Source of the DNA: Geodermatophilus telluris
Lineage (GTDB): Bacteria; Actinomycetota; Actinomycetes; Mycobacteriales; Geodermatophilaceae
Reading direction: 5' to 3'
NCBI RefSeq assembly: GCF_900102745.1
Contig: NZ_FMZF01000002.1
Location: 744,001 to 808,000 of the forward strand
Length of the DNA: 64,000 nt
Positions 8,618-16,435 of this stretch are shown in pieces. The position numbers and the translations under genes are program-made. The notes under the pieces were generated by a model. The model made no database searches and was not told the origin of the DNA. It worked only from the letters and a program-made list of their open reading frames with translations. The number at the start of each line of letters is the position of its first letter. Position 1 is the stretch's first letter.

Positions 8618-9064
8618 TCAGGCGGGCGGCGACACCAGGCCGGTGACGTCGCCGGCGAGCTCCACCAGCCGGTCGCACTGCTCCAGGGACAGCGCGCGGG
8701 GCTGCTCGTCGAAGACGCACAGCGTCCCGATGGTCGAGCCGCCGACGACGAGCGGGGCGCTGGCGTAGCCGCGCACGCGGGCGCTGCGGCCGTCGACCCA
8801 CGGGTTGCCGGTGAACCCCGGCTCCTCGGCGAGGTCGGTGAAGGCGTAGACGTCGGCCGCGGCGCCGGTCACCTGGGCGCAGATCGAGTCCGCGAGCGGG
8901 GTGTCGGCGTCGGTGAACCCGTGGCTGCCGACCTGCCGCTGCCGGTCGCCGTCGAACAGGTTCACCGTCGCCCTCGGCATGCCAGTGGCCGCGGCGGCGG
9001 CCCGGACCAGCTCGCCGAGCTGTGCGGTGGGTGCCGGGGCGGCGCCCGTCTGGTGGTCGGTCAC
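8618..9064 (-). CDS. GAF-domain protein
   Basis: 148 residues forming a single GAF domain and little else: MPRATVNLFDGDRQRQVGSHGF, DSICAQVTG, YASAPLVVGGSTIGTLCVFDEQPRALS and a closing helix. Stand-alone GAF proteins of this form sense small ligands or redox state and act as input modules; no output domain is present. The GTG at 9064 follows AGAGGAC. Cys residues in SICAQV and TLCVFDE are potential redox sites. Partner unknown. Confidence 0.85.
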   Translation of the reverse strand: MTDHQTGAAPAPTAQLGELVRAAAAATGMPRATVNLFDGDRQRQVGSHGFTDADTPLADSICAQVTGAAADVYAFTDLAEEPGFTGNPWVDGRSARVRGYASAPLVVGGSTIGTLCVFDEQPRALSLEQCDRLVELAGDVTGLVSPPA

Positions 9065-9154
9065 CGGGGTGTCCTCTCGTCGGCGGTGGGGATCTCGCCG
9101 AGGGGATCGGCCGGTCCCGTGGACGACTTGAGCGACCACCCGCCGGCACAGACG

Positions 9155-9192
9155 CCCGCCGCCCGGTGCCTGAGGGGGCACCGGGCGGCGGG
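9155..9192. terminator. Strong hairpin terminator
   Basis: A perfect 16-bp stem: CCCGCCGCCCGGTGCC (9155-9170) pairs with 9177-9192, with a 6-base loop. It lies just past the stop of the minus-strand gene ending at 9214. Confidence 0.8.
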
Positions 9193-9213
9193 AGGAGCGG
9201 AGCGCGCTGCGGC

Positions 9214-9513
9214 TCAGGCCGCCGCGGGGTGGTGGTGGCAGCGGCCACCGCTGGTGGCGCGGGCGGCGCAGGGGGCGCCGGCCCGGGTCACGCCGCCGCT
9301 GTCGCCGCAGCGGGCCGGGCCGGCGGGCCGCTCGACGACGACGGGACGGGGGAAGGCCAGGACGACGGCGTCGGGGCCCTCGGCCGGGGCGGCCGGGAGC
9401 GGCTCGGCGGCGGGGGCCGGCGCGGCGCGCCGGGTGGCCCGGCGCAGGAGGGAGGCGGCGGCGAGGCCGGCGGCGAAGGAGGCGAGGGCGGTGGCGAGGT
9501 GGCTGGCGCGCAT
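9214..9513 (-). CDS. Small protein with N-terminal hydrophobic helix and C-terminal Cys/His motif
   Basis: 99 residues. Residues 3-22 (ASHLATALASFAAGLAAASL) form a membrane or signal helix followed by RRATRRAA. A Pro/Ala linker leads to a C-terminal motif C-G-x5-TRAGAPC-x7-GGRC-HHH. This pattern of two spaced Cys, TxxGxPC, then GGxCxxH recurs in small proteins of unknown function and could bind zinc. The start at 9513 (ATG) has no convincing ribosome-binding site. The terminator at 9155-9192 and the position between two clear genes support a real gene, but no function can be given. Confidence 0.55.
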   Translation of the reverse strand: MRASHLATALASFAAGLAAASLLRRATRRAAPAPAAEPLPAAPAEGPDAVVLAFPRPVVVERPAGPARCGDSGGVTRAGAPCAARATSGGRCHHHPAAA

Positions 9514-9587
9514 GCCCGGTACATCGGCGGTCCGGGCACCCGGTGGGACCCGCACGCCCCACCCGTCCCACCCGTCGCCCCGGCCGG

Positions 9588-11054
9588 TCAGGTGCCGCAG
9601 AAGGTCGTGTAGGCGCCGAAGGACTCCGGCGCCGGACCGGCGTACCGCTCCAGGCCCGGGCGCTCCTCGAACGGCCGGGTGACCGCGTCGAGCAGCCGGT
9701 GCAGCGGGTCGAGGTCGCCGTCCGACGCGGCGGCCAGCGCCTCCTCGACCAGGTGGTTGCGGGGCACGTAGACCGGGTTGACCCGGTCCATCGCGTCGGC
9801 GTCCGGGCCGAGCGCCCGCCACCGCGCGAGCCAGCCGTCGATCCCGGCCAGGTCGAGGAACAGCTCCCGCGTCGGCTCGGCCGCGCCGCGCGCCGCGCCC
9901 GACAGGCCGCGGGAGAAGGAGGTGAGGTCCACCCGGCCGGCGGCGAGCAGCGCCAGCAGGTCGTCGTACAGCGCCCGCGCCACCTCCTCCTCCAGGCCCT
10001 CGGGGAGGCCCAGCTTGGCCCGCATCCCGTCGGACCAGGCGGCGTTGTACGCCGGGCGGAACCCACCGAGCGACGCCACGGCCACCTCGACCGCCGCGTC
10101 CTGCTCGTCGGCCAGCAGCGGCAGCAGCGCCTCGGCGAAGCGGGCGAGGTCCCACTCGGCGACGATCGGCTGGTTGCCGTAGGCGTAGCGCCCGCCGACG
10201 TCGATCGAGCTGTAGACCGTCGCCGGGTCGAACGCGTCGAGGAACGCGCAGGGGCCGTAGTCGATGGTCTCGCCGGAGACGGTCACGTTGTCGGTGTTCA
10301 TCACCCCGTGCACGAACCCGACGAGCATCCACCGCGCCACCAACGAGGCCTGGGCGGCCACCACCGCGTCGAACAGCGCGACGTACGGCTGCGGCGCGTC
10401 GGCCGCCGCGGGGTGGTGCCGGGCGATGGCGTGGTCGGCGAGCCGGCGCAGCAGGTCGGCGTCGCCGGTGGCCCGCGCGTACTGGAAGCTGCCCACCCGC
10501 AGGTGGCTGGCCGCCACCCGGGCGAGGACGGCGCCGGGCAGCAGCGTCTCGCGGCGCACCGGCCGGCCGGTGGCGACGACCGCCAGCGACCGCGTGGTCG
10601 GGATGCCCAGGGCGTGCATCGCCTCGCTGACGACGTGCTCGCGCAGCATCGGCCCGAGCGCGGCCAGGCCGTCGGCGCCGCCGCGCGCGAACGGCGTCCG
10701 CCCCGACCCCTTGAGCGCCAGGTCCCGCAGCCGGCCCCCGGCGTCGGTGAGCTCGCCGAGCAGCAGCGCCCGGCCGTCACCCAGCCGCGGCACGAAGCCG
10801 CCGAACTGGTGCCCGGCGTAGGCCTGCGCCACCGGGGTGGCGCCCTCGGGGACGGCGGTGCCGGTCAGCAGGCCGACGCCGTCGGGGCCGCGCAGCCACG
10901 ACGGGTCCAGGCCGAGCTCCGCGGCCAGCGGCTCGTTGAGCACGAGCAGCCGCGGGTCGGGGGCGGCCTCGGCCTGCCACGGGACCGCCATCTCCGGCAG
11001 CTCGCGGGCGAAGCGGTCGCTCAGGGTGACGGTCGGCGGCGGGGCGACACTCAC
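9588..11054 (-). CDS. selO: SelO/YdiU family protein adenylyltransferase (pseudokinase)
   Basis: 488 residues. SelO proteins transfer AMP from ATP to Ser/Thr/Tyr of target proteins under redox stress. Family landmarks are present: [26 protein letters not shown], the ATP-site lysine in [17 protein letters not shown]-like context, [31 protein letters not shown], and [16 protein letters not shown]. The protein ends FCGT, placing Cys third from the end, where eukaryotic SelO carries selenocysteine. The GTG at 11054 is chosen because [21 protein letters not shown] is the normal family N-terminus. It is divergent from the SRPBCC gene, with 117 bases between. Confidence 0.94.
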   Translation of the reverse strand: MSVAPPPTVTLSDRFARELPEMAVPWQAEAAPDPRLLVLNEPLAAELGLDPSWLRGPDGVGLLTGTAVPEGATPVAQAYAGHQFGGFVPRLGDGRALLLGELTDAGGRLRDLALKGSGRTPFARGGADGLAALGPMLREHVVSEAMHALGIPTTRSLAVVATGRPVRRETLLPGAVLARVAASHLRVGSFQYARATGDADLLRRLADHAIARHHPAAADAPQPYVALFDAVVAAQASLVARWMLVGFVHGVMNTDNVTVSGETIDYGPCAFLDAFDPATVYSSIDVGGRYAYGNQPIVAEWDLARFAEALLPLLADEQDAAVEVAVASLGGFRPAYNAAWSDGMRAKLGLPEGLEEEVARALYDDLLALLAAGRVDLTSFSRGLSGAARGAAEPTRELFLDLAGIDGWLARWRALGPDADAMDRVNPVYVPRNHLVEEALAAASDGDLDPLHRLLDAVTRPFEERPGLERYAGPAPESFGAYTTFCGT

Positions 11055-11100
11055 CCCACGACGGTACGTCCGATCCGCCACCACAGTGGAACGGATCCGT

Positions 11101-11126
11101 GCTTCGTCGGCTCTGACCTCGGGTAA
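11101..11126 (+). promoter_or_regulatory. Candidate SigB/SigF-type stress promoter
   Basis: GCTT (11101-11104), a 16-base spacer and GGGTAA (11121-11126) resemble the GTTT-N14-16-GGGTA(T/A) class read by general-stress sigma factors. It lies 45 bases before the SRPBCC gene. The CsbD gene has a similar element. Confidence 0.35.
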
Positions 11127-11171
11127 CGCCCCGACCGCGATGTCGGAACGTCCTGCGACGGAGGAAGCACG

Positions 11172-12002
11172 ATGACCACGAAGGTCGAGAAGTCGATCCA
11201 GGTCGACGTACCGGTGACCACGGCCTACAACCAGTGGACGCAGTTCGAGGACTTCCCGCACTTCATGGGCGGCGTGAAGGAGGTCCGCCAGCTCACCGAC
11301 GACCGGATGCACTGGGTCGCCGAGATCGCCGGCGTCCGGCGCGAGTGGGAGGCCGCCGTCCTCGAGCAGGACCCCGACCGCAAGGTCGCCTGGGCGGCCA
11401 CCAGCGGCGCGACCAACGCCGGCGCCGTCCGGTTCGAGCCCGCCGGGCCGAGCTCGACGATCGTGTACCTGGAGCTGGAGTACGAGCCCGAGGGCCTGGT
11501 GGAGCAGGTGGGCGACAAGCTCGGCATCGTCGGGCGGCAGGCGCAGTCCGACCTCGAGCGGTTCAAGCAGCTCGTGGAGAGCCAGGGCTACGCCAGCGGC
11601 GCCTGGCGCGGCTCGGTCAACGAGCACGTCGACGTCGGCACCCCCACCACCGCCGACGCGTACGGCTCGCACGGTGACAAGGGCAAGGCCGGCGTCTCGG
11701 GCGCGGCGGTCGCCGCCGGCGTGGCCGCGGTCGCGGGCGCCGCGGCGGCCGGGGTGGCCGCGGCGACGTCGTCGTCCGGGAGCCGGCAGGAAGAGGTGCC
11801 GGCGCAGCCCACGGAGGGCGTCGTCCAGCCGCAGGAGGTGACCGTCGTCGAGCAGCCGCCGCCGGACGTGGTGGTGCGCGACGACGTGCTGGTCCCCGAG
11901 TCGGGCTCCGAGGGGTACACCGCGACGTCGTCCACCGAGGGCGTCGAGCACGACGTGCGGCGCGACGGCGACGACCCGATGATCGGCGGCGGCAACCGCT
12001 GA
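11172..12002 (+). CDS. SRPBCC (START-like) protein with long variable tail
   Basis: 276 residues. Residues 1-150 form a polyketide-cyclase/SRPBCC fold ([35 protein letters not shown]... KFEP-type strands ... [11 protein letters not shown]), a lipid- or ligand-binding cup. A hydrophobic Ala/Val helix follows (about residues 175-200, [22 protein letters not shown]), then an acidic low-complexity tail. Similar proteins are often stress-induced in actinobacteria; the GGGTAA-type promoter upstream agrees. ATG 11172 has GGAGGAAGC before it. A 16-bp hairpin ends the gene. Confidence 0.85.
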   Translation: MTTKVEKSIQVDVPVTTAYNQWTQFEDFPHFMGGVKEVRQLTDDRMHWVAEIAGVRREWEAAVLEQDPDRKVAWAATSGATNAGAVRFEPAGPSSTIVYLELEYEPEGLVEQVGDKLGIVGRQAQSDLERFKQLVESQGYASGAWRGSVNEHVDVGTPTTADAYGSHGDKGKAGVSGAAVAAGVAAVAGAAAAGVAAATSSSGSRQEEVPAQPTEGVVQPQEVTVVEQPPPDVVVRDDVLVPESGSEGYTATSSTEGVEHDVRRDGDDPMIGGGNR

Positions 12003-12010
12003 CCGCACCC

Positions 12011-12046
12011 GGTGGCCGGGAGGGACGCAGGTCCCTCCCGGCCACC
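12011..12046. terminator. Perfect 16-bp hairpin terminator
   Basis: GGTGGCCGGGAGGGAC (12011-12026) pairs fully with 12031-12046 across a GCAG loop, starting 9 bases after the SRPBCC stop. It has no U-tract. It also falls within the leader of the aldo/keto reductase gene. Confidence 0.85.
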
Positions 12047-12062
12047 GTCACGAGGAGGACCC

Positions 12063-13088
12063 GTGGAGTACCGCACGCTCGGCCGCAGCGGCTGCGCCGT
12101 CTCGGCTCTCGCCCTGGGCACGATGACCTTCGGCGCGGAGACCGACGAGGCGGGGGCGCACGAGCAGCTCGACGTGTTCGTCGAGGCCGGCGGCACCCTG
12201 GTCGACCTCGCCGACGTCTACTCCGCCGGCGCGGCCGAGGAGATCACCGGGCGCTGGCTGGCCGCGCGGCCGGCCGAGGTGCGCGACCGCGTCGTCCTCG
12301 CCACCAAGGGCCGGATGCCGATGGGGGAGGAGCCCAACGCCGTCGGCAACTCCCGCCGCCACCTGCGCCGCGCGCTCGACGACTCGCTGCGCCGGCTGGG
12401 CGTCGACCACGTCGACCTCTACCAGCTGCACGCCTGGGACCCGCTCACCCCGCTCGAGGAGACGCTGCGCTTCCTCGACGACGCCGTCCGTGCGGGCAAG
12501 ATCGGCTACCCGGGCCTGTCGAACTTCCTCGGCTGGCAGGTGCAGAAGGCCGTGGACCTCGCCGAGCGCGAGCACCTCGCCGTCCCGGTGACCCTGCAGC
12601 CCTCCTACAGCCTGCTCGTGCGGCAGGTGGAGTTCGAGATCGTGCCCGCCTGCCTCCACAACGGCCTCGGCCTGCTGCCCTGGGGCCCGCTCGGTGGCGG
12701 CTGGCTGTCGGGGAAGTACACCCGCGACCAGCGCCCGTCGGGGGCGACGCGGCTCGGCGAGGACCCGGCCCGCGGCATGGAGGCCTACGACCGGGTCGGC
12801 GAGCGGGAGCGCACCTGGGACGTGCTCGAGGCGGTGCAGGACGTGGCCGAGGCCCGCGGGGCGTCCATGGCGCAGGTGGCGCTGGCCTGGCTGGCCGCCC
12901 GGCCGGCGGTGACCTCGGTGATCCTCGGCGCCCGCACGGTGGAGCAGCTGCGCGGCAACCTGGCCGCCGCCGACGTCGTGCTGGACGACGACGAGACGGC
13001 CCGCCTCGACGCGGTCAGCGACCCCGGCGCGGCCGACTACCCCTACGGCGAGATCGGCGTCGAGCAGCGCACCCGAGTGCTGCCCTGA
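12063..13088 (+). CDS. Aldo/keto reductase
   Basis: 341 residues from the GTG at 12063, which has an ACGAGGAGGA site. TIM-barrel NADPH-dependent oxidoreductase: EYRTLGRSGCAVSALALGTMTFG is the family opening, and the catalytic set is visible as D and Y in TLVDLADVYSAGAAEE, K in VLATKGRMP and H in LYQLHAWDP. The NADPH-binding end VTSVILGARTVEQLRGNL is intact. This form is close to the YajO/YghZ-like subgroup. The carbonyl substrate is unknown. It is flanked by terminators on both sides, so it is a single-gene unit. Confidence 0.93.
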   Translation: MEYRTLGRSGCAVSALALGTMTFGAETDEAGAHEQLDVFVEAGGTLVDLADVYSAGAAEEITGRWLAARPAEVRDRVVLATKGRMPMGEEPNAVGNSRRHLRRALDDSLRRLGVDHVDLYQLHAWDPLTPLEETLRFLDDAVRAGKIGYPGLSNFLGWQVQKAVDLAEREHLAVPVTLQPSYSLLVRQVEFEIVPACLHNGLGLLPWGPLGGGWLSGKYTRDQRPSGATRLGEDPARGMEAYDRVGERERTWDVLEAVQDVAEARGASMAQVALAWLAARPAVTSVILGARTVEQLRGNLAAADVVLDDDETARLDAVSDPGAADYPYGEIGVEQRTRVLP

Positions 13089-13136
13089 CCGCGGCGCGGG
13101 AACCCGGCACCCACCCGGGCACCGGGTCCCCGCGGT
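13089..13136. terminator. Bidirectional terminator between convergent genes
   Basis: Nested inverted repeat: CCGCGG (13089-13094) against CCGCGG (13130-13135), with GGGAACCCGG against CCGGGTCCC inside. It lies between the stops of the aldo/keto reductase and the PRC-barrel gene. Confidence 0.6.
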
Positions 13137-13151
13137 ACTGCTGACGCGGTC

Positions 13152-14390
13152 CTACTGCCGGCCGGTGAGCCGGCCCGCGGTCTGCACGATCTGCTCGTAG
13201 CGCGGCCGCCCGGCCTGGGCGCCGAGCACGTAGCCGGCACCGAGGCCCGCGCCCAGGGAGGCCATCCGCACGACCCGCTTCCCGCGCTTGCGCGCCCGGT
13301 GGCCGGCCTTGGCGACCGCCTCGGGGACCTCCTCGACGGCCCGCTCGGCGCGCAGCGCGGCACGCAGGCCGCTCTGCCCGAGCTCGGCGCCGGCCTCGGC
13401 CGCCCTCGACAGGGCGGTCACCGCGAGCCCGGCGCCGGCGTCGACCGCCCGCAGCGCCGCCCCGGTCCCGGCGCTCGCGCCGCGCTGCAGGGCGGTGCCG
13501 GTCGTGGTCAGCAGCGGGCCGGCCTGCGCGGCGGCCTCGGCCGCGCGGGCCCGCACCACCGGGGCGACCACGGCCGCCTGCTGCCCGACCGCCACGGCCG
13601 CGCGGCTCACCGAGTCCACCCCGGCGCGCGACGCCGTCCCGACCGCCTGCGCGGCGTTCGACGCCAGCGGCGCCACCGACGCCGAGAGCTGCGCCAGCCG
13701 GGCCCGGCCCGCCGTCGCCTGCGCCGCGGTCTGCCGCCGGGCCCGCCGGCCCACGCGCCCGGCCTGCCGGGACGCCCGCCGTGTCGTCCGCCGTGAGACC
13801 CGGCCGGCCCGCCGCGACACCCGCGCCGCCGGCCGCTGCCGGCGACGCGTGAGAGAGAAGACCGTGGCGCCCAGCGCGAGCACCGCGGCCACCGCGGCGG
13901 CCACCTGCCCGCCGCGCCCGGCCGACCGGTCGGGGGCCGAGCCGTCGCGGCCGAAGTCGCGGTCGCCCGGCTGGGCCACCGGCGGCGGGGGTTCCGTGGG
14001 CAGCGCCTCGGGGTCGCGCGGCGCGACCGGCGCGGGCTCGGCCTCCGTGGCCGGCAGCACGCTCTCCGACGCCTCGGTCGAGTACTGGATGCCGTAGTGC
14101 CGGTAGAGCTCGGCCTCCTGCTCGGTGGTGAGCCGGCGGCTCTCGCCGTACCGCGGCGCGGCGAGCACGGCGGTGCGCTCGACGGTCACCCGCACCCGCC
14201 CGCCGTCGTCGGCGGCGTCGACCAGCGGCACCGCGACGACGGCGTCGTCCACCTCGGCGTACATCCACTCGGGCGCGCCGGTGTCGTCGTCGGCGAGCAG
14301 GTGCGTGACCCGGCCGATCTCGGTCCCGTCGCGCCCGACCACCGTCCTGCCGACCCACTCGCGCACGGAGTCCCGGTCGGGGAGTGCCAT
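13152..14390 (-). CDS. PRC-barrel domain protein with Arg/Ala-rich helical region and YtxH-like tail
   Basis: 412 residues. Residues 8-75 form a PRC barrel (VGRTVVGRDGTEIGRVTHLLADD... EWMYAEVDDAVVAVPLVDA). A Pro-rich linker precedes one membrane helix (about residues 160-180, AAAVAAVLALGATVFSLT), then a strongly basic stretch and a long Ala-rich helical region. The C-terminus GLGAGYVLGAQAGRPRYEQIV repeats the motif of the small protein at 1-137. ATG 14390 follows GGGAGGCG. The fusion of a PRC barrel with a YtxH-like end suggests an envelope-associated structural or stress role, not proven. Confidence 0.82.
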   Translation of the reverse strand: MALPDRDSVREWVGRTVVGRDGTEIGRVTHLLADDDTGAPEWMYAEVDDAVVAVPLVDAADDGGRVRVTVERTAVLAAPRYGESRRLTTEQEAELYRHYGIQYSTEASESVLPATEAEPAPVAPRDPEALPTEPPPPVAQPGDRDFGRDGSAPDRSAGRGGQVAAAVAAVLALGATVFSLTRRRQRPAARVSRRAGRVSRRTTRRASRQAGRVGRRARRQTAAQATAGRARLAQLSASVAPLASNAAQAVGTASRAGVDSVSRAAVAVGQQAAVVAPVVRARAAEAAAQAGPLLTTTGTALQRGASAGTGAALRAVDAGAGLAVTALSRAAEAGAELGQSGLRAALRAERAVEEVPEAVAKAGHRARKRGKRVVRMASLGAGLGAGYVLGAQAGRPRYEQIVQTAGRLTGRQ

Positions 14391-14512
14391 CGTCGCCTCC
14401 CGGCTGAGTTCGCGGCGGCGCCCGGGTGGCCCGCCTCGTCCCGCGCCGCCGTACCCCTCCGACCTGGGCCCAACCGGAACCGGGCGGGACGCGACCTGCG
14501 GTGAGGACGCGG

Positions 14513-15862
14513 CTACGACGGGGCTGCGCTCCAGTCGACGCGCTCGGCGAGGGCGTGCAGGCGCGCGCCGAGCACGGGGTCGACCGACGACGCCCAGGCC
14601 ACCCGGCCGAGGACGGCGTCGCGGAAGGTCGCCGGGTCCGCATCGCGCACCTGGCTCGCCCACCCGTGCACCGCGCAGTTGTGCAGCAGCGCCCGCAGCG
14701 CGTCCCGCTCCGGCCGGGGCAGGGTGGGCCGCACGTTGACCACGGCGCCCAGCACCTGCTGCCGGCGTCCCGACCCGGCCGTGCGGGTCTTGCCCGGGTG
14801 CACGCGGAAGCCCTCGTCCGCGGCGACCGCCGTGACCCGGTCGGCGAAGCGGTCCCGGCGCAGCGCCGCGCCGCCGCTGAACGTGAGGTCGTCGACGTAG
14901 CGCGTGTAGACCGCGCCCGATGCCGCGGCCAGGCCGGCCAGCCGGCGGTCCAGGCGGGCGCAGACCAGGTTGGCCAGCGCCGGTGAGGTCGGCGCACCCT
15001 GCGGCAGGTGGGGCACGGCCAGCCGCCGTCCCAGCCGGTGGTGGCGGTCGCGGCCGGCCGGGTCGGCGGGCACCGGTACCCGCCGCCACACCGCCACGGG
15101 CACCACGGTCGTGGCCAGGCCGGTCAGCGCGTGCGCCACCGGCTCGGTCAGGCCGGCCACCCCCTGCAGCAGCCCCCACACCCGCCCGGCCGGGATGCCG
15201 GCGAAGAAGCCCTCGAGGTCCATGCCGAGGACGACGTCGGCGCCGGCGTGCGGCAGCGCCGCCGTCCGCACCGACCGCCCGCGCACGCACCCGTGCGCCG
15301 CCGGGTGCACCGGCAGCGGCGCGAGCACGTGCCGCAGCACCCGGCGCTGCGCCTCGCGCAGCCGCGGCTTCGGGGCGGCCAGCAGCCGGACCCCGCCCGC
15401 CGGGCGGGGCACGGTCCGCCAGCGGTAGTGCCGCAGCGGCGCGTCGGCGGTGCGCTCCCACGAGCGGACGTCGGTGAGCCAGGCCAGCTCGCCCTGGTCG
15501 ACGTCGAGCAGGCGGGCGAGCGCGGCCAGGTCGGGCAGGTCGGCCACCGGGGCGCGCACCCGGACGGTGCGGGTGGGCACCGGCTGACGGCGCACCACCC
15601 GCGGCCGGACGTCGGCGGCCTGGCCGCGCGCCCAGCCCTCCGTCGTCCGCACGAAGGCGGCCAGCTCGCGCGGGCGGTCGGCGGGGGCGTCCCGGTACGC
15701 GGCCAGCACCTCGGCGACCAGCGTCCCCACCCAGCGCGCCGCCCGGGCCTGGCCCAGCGCGACGGCGACCCGGCGCACCGCGTCGCGCCGTCGCCAGGGC
15801 CCGGCCAGGAGTGCGGTGGCGATGCCGGAGGCGGTCGCGGCGGCCTGGCGGGGGCGGGTCAC
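14513..15862 (-). CDS. Retron-type reverse transcriptase
   Basis: 449 residues from the GTG at 15862. An N-terminal region (about 100-195: LARLLDVDQGELAWLTD ... LLAAPKPRLREAQRRVLRHVL ... HGCVRGRSV) leads into polymerase motifs: motif A D215-LEGFF, motif B LPQGAPTSPALANL (286-299) and motif C YVDD (322-325) followed by LTFSG. The later QQVLGAVVN matches the Q-x-V-T-G-x-V-V-N stretch of retron RTs with T changed to L, and AALPH (201-205) stands where NAxxH is usual. No maturase or integrase domain is present, so it is not a group II intron. A leaderless GTG at 16024 in the same frame is possible, but those 54 codons look non-coding. Partners and function are unknown. Confidence 0.88.
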   Translation of the reverse strand: MTRPRQAAATASGIATALLAGPWRRRDAVRRVAVALGQARAARWVGTLVAEVLAAYRDAPADRPRELAAFVRTTEGWARGQAADVRPRVVRRQPVPTRTVRVRAPVADLPDLAALARLLDVDQGELAWLTDVRSWERTADAPLRHYRWRTVPRPAGGVRLLAAPKPRLREAQRRVLRHVLAPLPVHPAAHGCVRGRSVRTAALPHAGADVVLGMDLEGFFAGIPAGRVWGLLQGVAGLTEPVAHALTGLATTVVPVAVWRRVPVPADPAGRDRHHRLGRRLAVPHLPQGAPTSPALANLVCARLDRRLAGLAAASGAVYTRYVDDLTFSGGAALRRDRFADRVTAVAADEGFRVHPGKTRTAGSGRRQQVLGAVVNVRPTLPRPERDALRALLHNCAVHGWASQVRDADPATFRDAVLGRVAWASSVDPVLGARLHALAERVDWSAAPS

Positions 15863-16039
15863 CGGGGTGCGCGGCGGGGCGGGCAGCCGCTCCCTGTGGG
15901 AGGCGCCGGTGCGTGCGCGGAGCGCGCCGTCCGGCGGGTGGTGCCGATGGTGGCCATGGCGGACAGCCCCGGGGTCGCCCCGGGAGACCGGCCGGTGCCG
16001 GTCGTCCTGCCCGTCCCGCCGCACACGCCGCGCACGGTA
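15863..16039 (-). ncRNA. Structured leader upstream of RT gene, candidate msr-msd-like RNA
   Basis: A -10-like TACCGT (16039-16034) would start a transcript near 16027, leaving about 165 bases before the RT start. Two adjacent perfect hairpins lie here: CCCGGGG-TCG-CCCCGGG (15968-15984) and GACCGGC-CGGT-GCCGGTC (15986-16003). Retrons encode their template RNA just 5' of the RT, which motivates the call. I could not find a convincing pair of long flanking a1/a2 repeats, and GC-rich DNA folds readily, so confidence is low. Confidence 0.25.
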
Positions 16040-16081
16040 GCGGCACCGGCGGGTCCCGGGCGCGGTCGCCGGACCCGGCCG

Positions 16082-16327
16082 TCAGGCGCGGACGGCCTCC
16101 CGGACCTCCCGCAGCGACGGGTTGGTCAGGTAGCGCCCGCCGACGACCACGGTCGGTGAGACCTCCCAGCCCTCGGGGTGGTGCGCGCGGACGGCCGCGG
16201 CACCGTCCGGGTCGTCGGCGAAGCGCACCGAGCGGTGCGGGAAGCGGGTCAGCGCCATCTGCGCCCGCAGCCTCGCCGAGTGGGGACAGCCCGGCCTGTA
16301 GTAGACGGTGACGGCCCGGTCGCCCAT
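16082..16327 (-). CDS. Glutaredoxin-like protein with CPHS motif
   Basis: 81 residues with a thioredoxin fold: VTVYYRPGCPHSARLRAQM places the redox motif C-P-H-S at about residues 14-17, and cis-Pro SPTVVVGGRYLTNPSL follows. Only the first Cys of the pair is present, as in monothiol-type glutaredoxins. In a mycothiol-containing cell it could act as a mycoredoxin-like protein, but known Mrx1 has CxxC, so this is uncertain. ATG 16327 follows AGAGGAG. It is divergent from the epimerase gene and 5' of the RT on the same strand. Confidence 0.85.
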   Translation of the reverse strand: MGDRAVTVYYRPGCPHSARLRAQMALTRFPHRSVRFADDPDGAAAVRAHHPEGWEVSPTVVVGGRYLTNPSLREVREAVRA

Positions 16328-16435
16328 GACGGCTCCTCTCGCGCCTGCGCCCGGCAGGGTCCTCCGCTGACCCCGTCGGGGCAAGCGGACCGCCCCGGTC
16401 TCGCGGTGCGGCGGGCCGCGGGGCAGGGTGGAGCC

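Noticed and set aside
12012-12062. Earlier start for the aldo/keto reductase
   Set aside because: It would read through the 16-bp terminator hairpin, and the GTG at 12063 has a strong ribosome-binding site.
14513-15862. Group II intron reverse transcriptase
   Set aside because: No maturase or HNH domain, and no intron RNA domain V-like hairpin seen; motifs are of the retron type.
15863-16024. 54-codon N-terminal extension of the RT from GTG 16024
   Set aside because: The residues are a His/Arg/Pro mixture unlike RT N-termini; treated as leader, though a leaderless start cannot be excluded.
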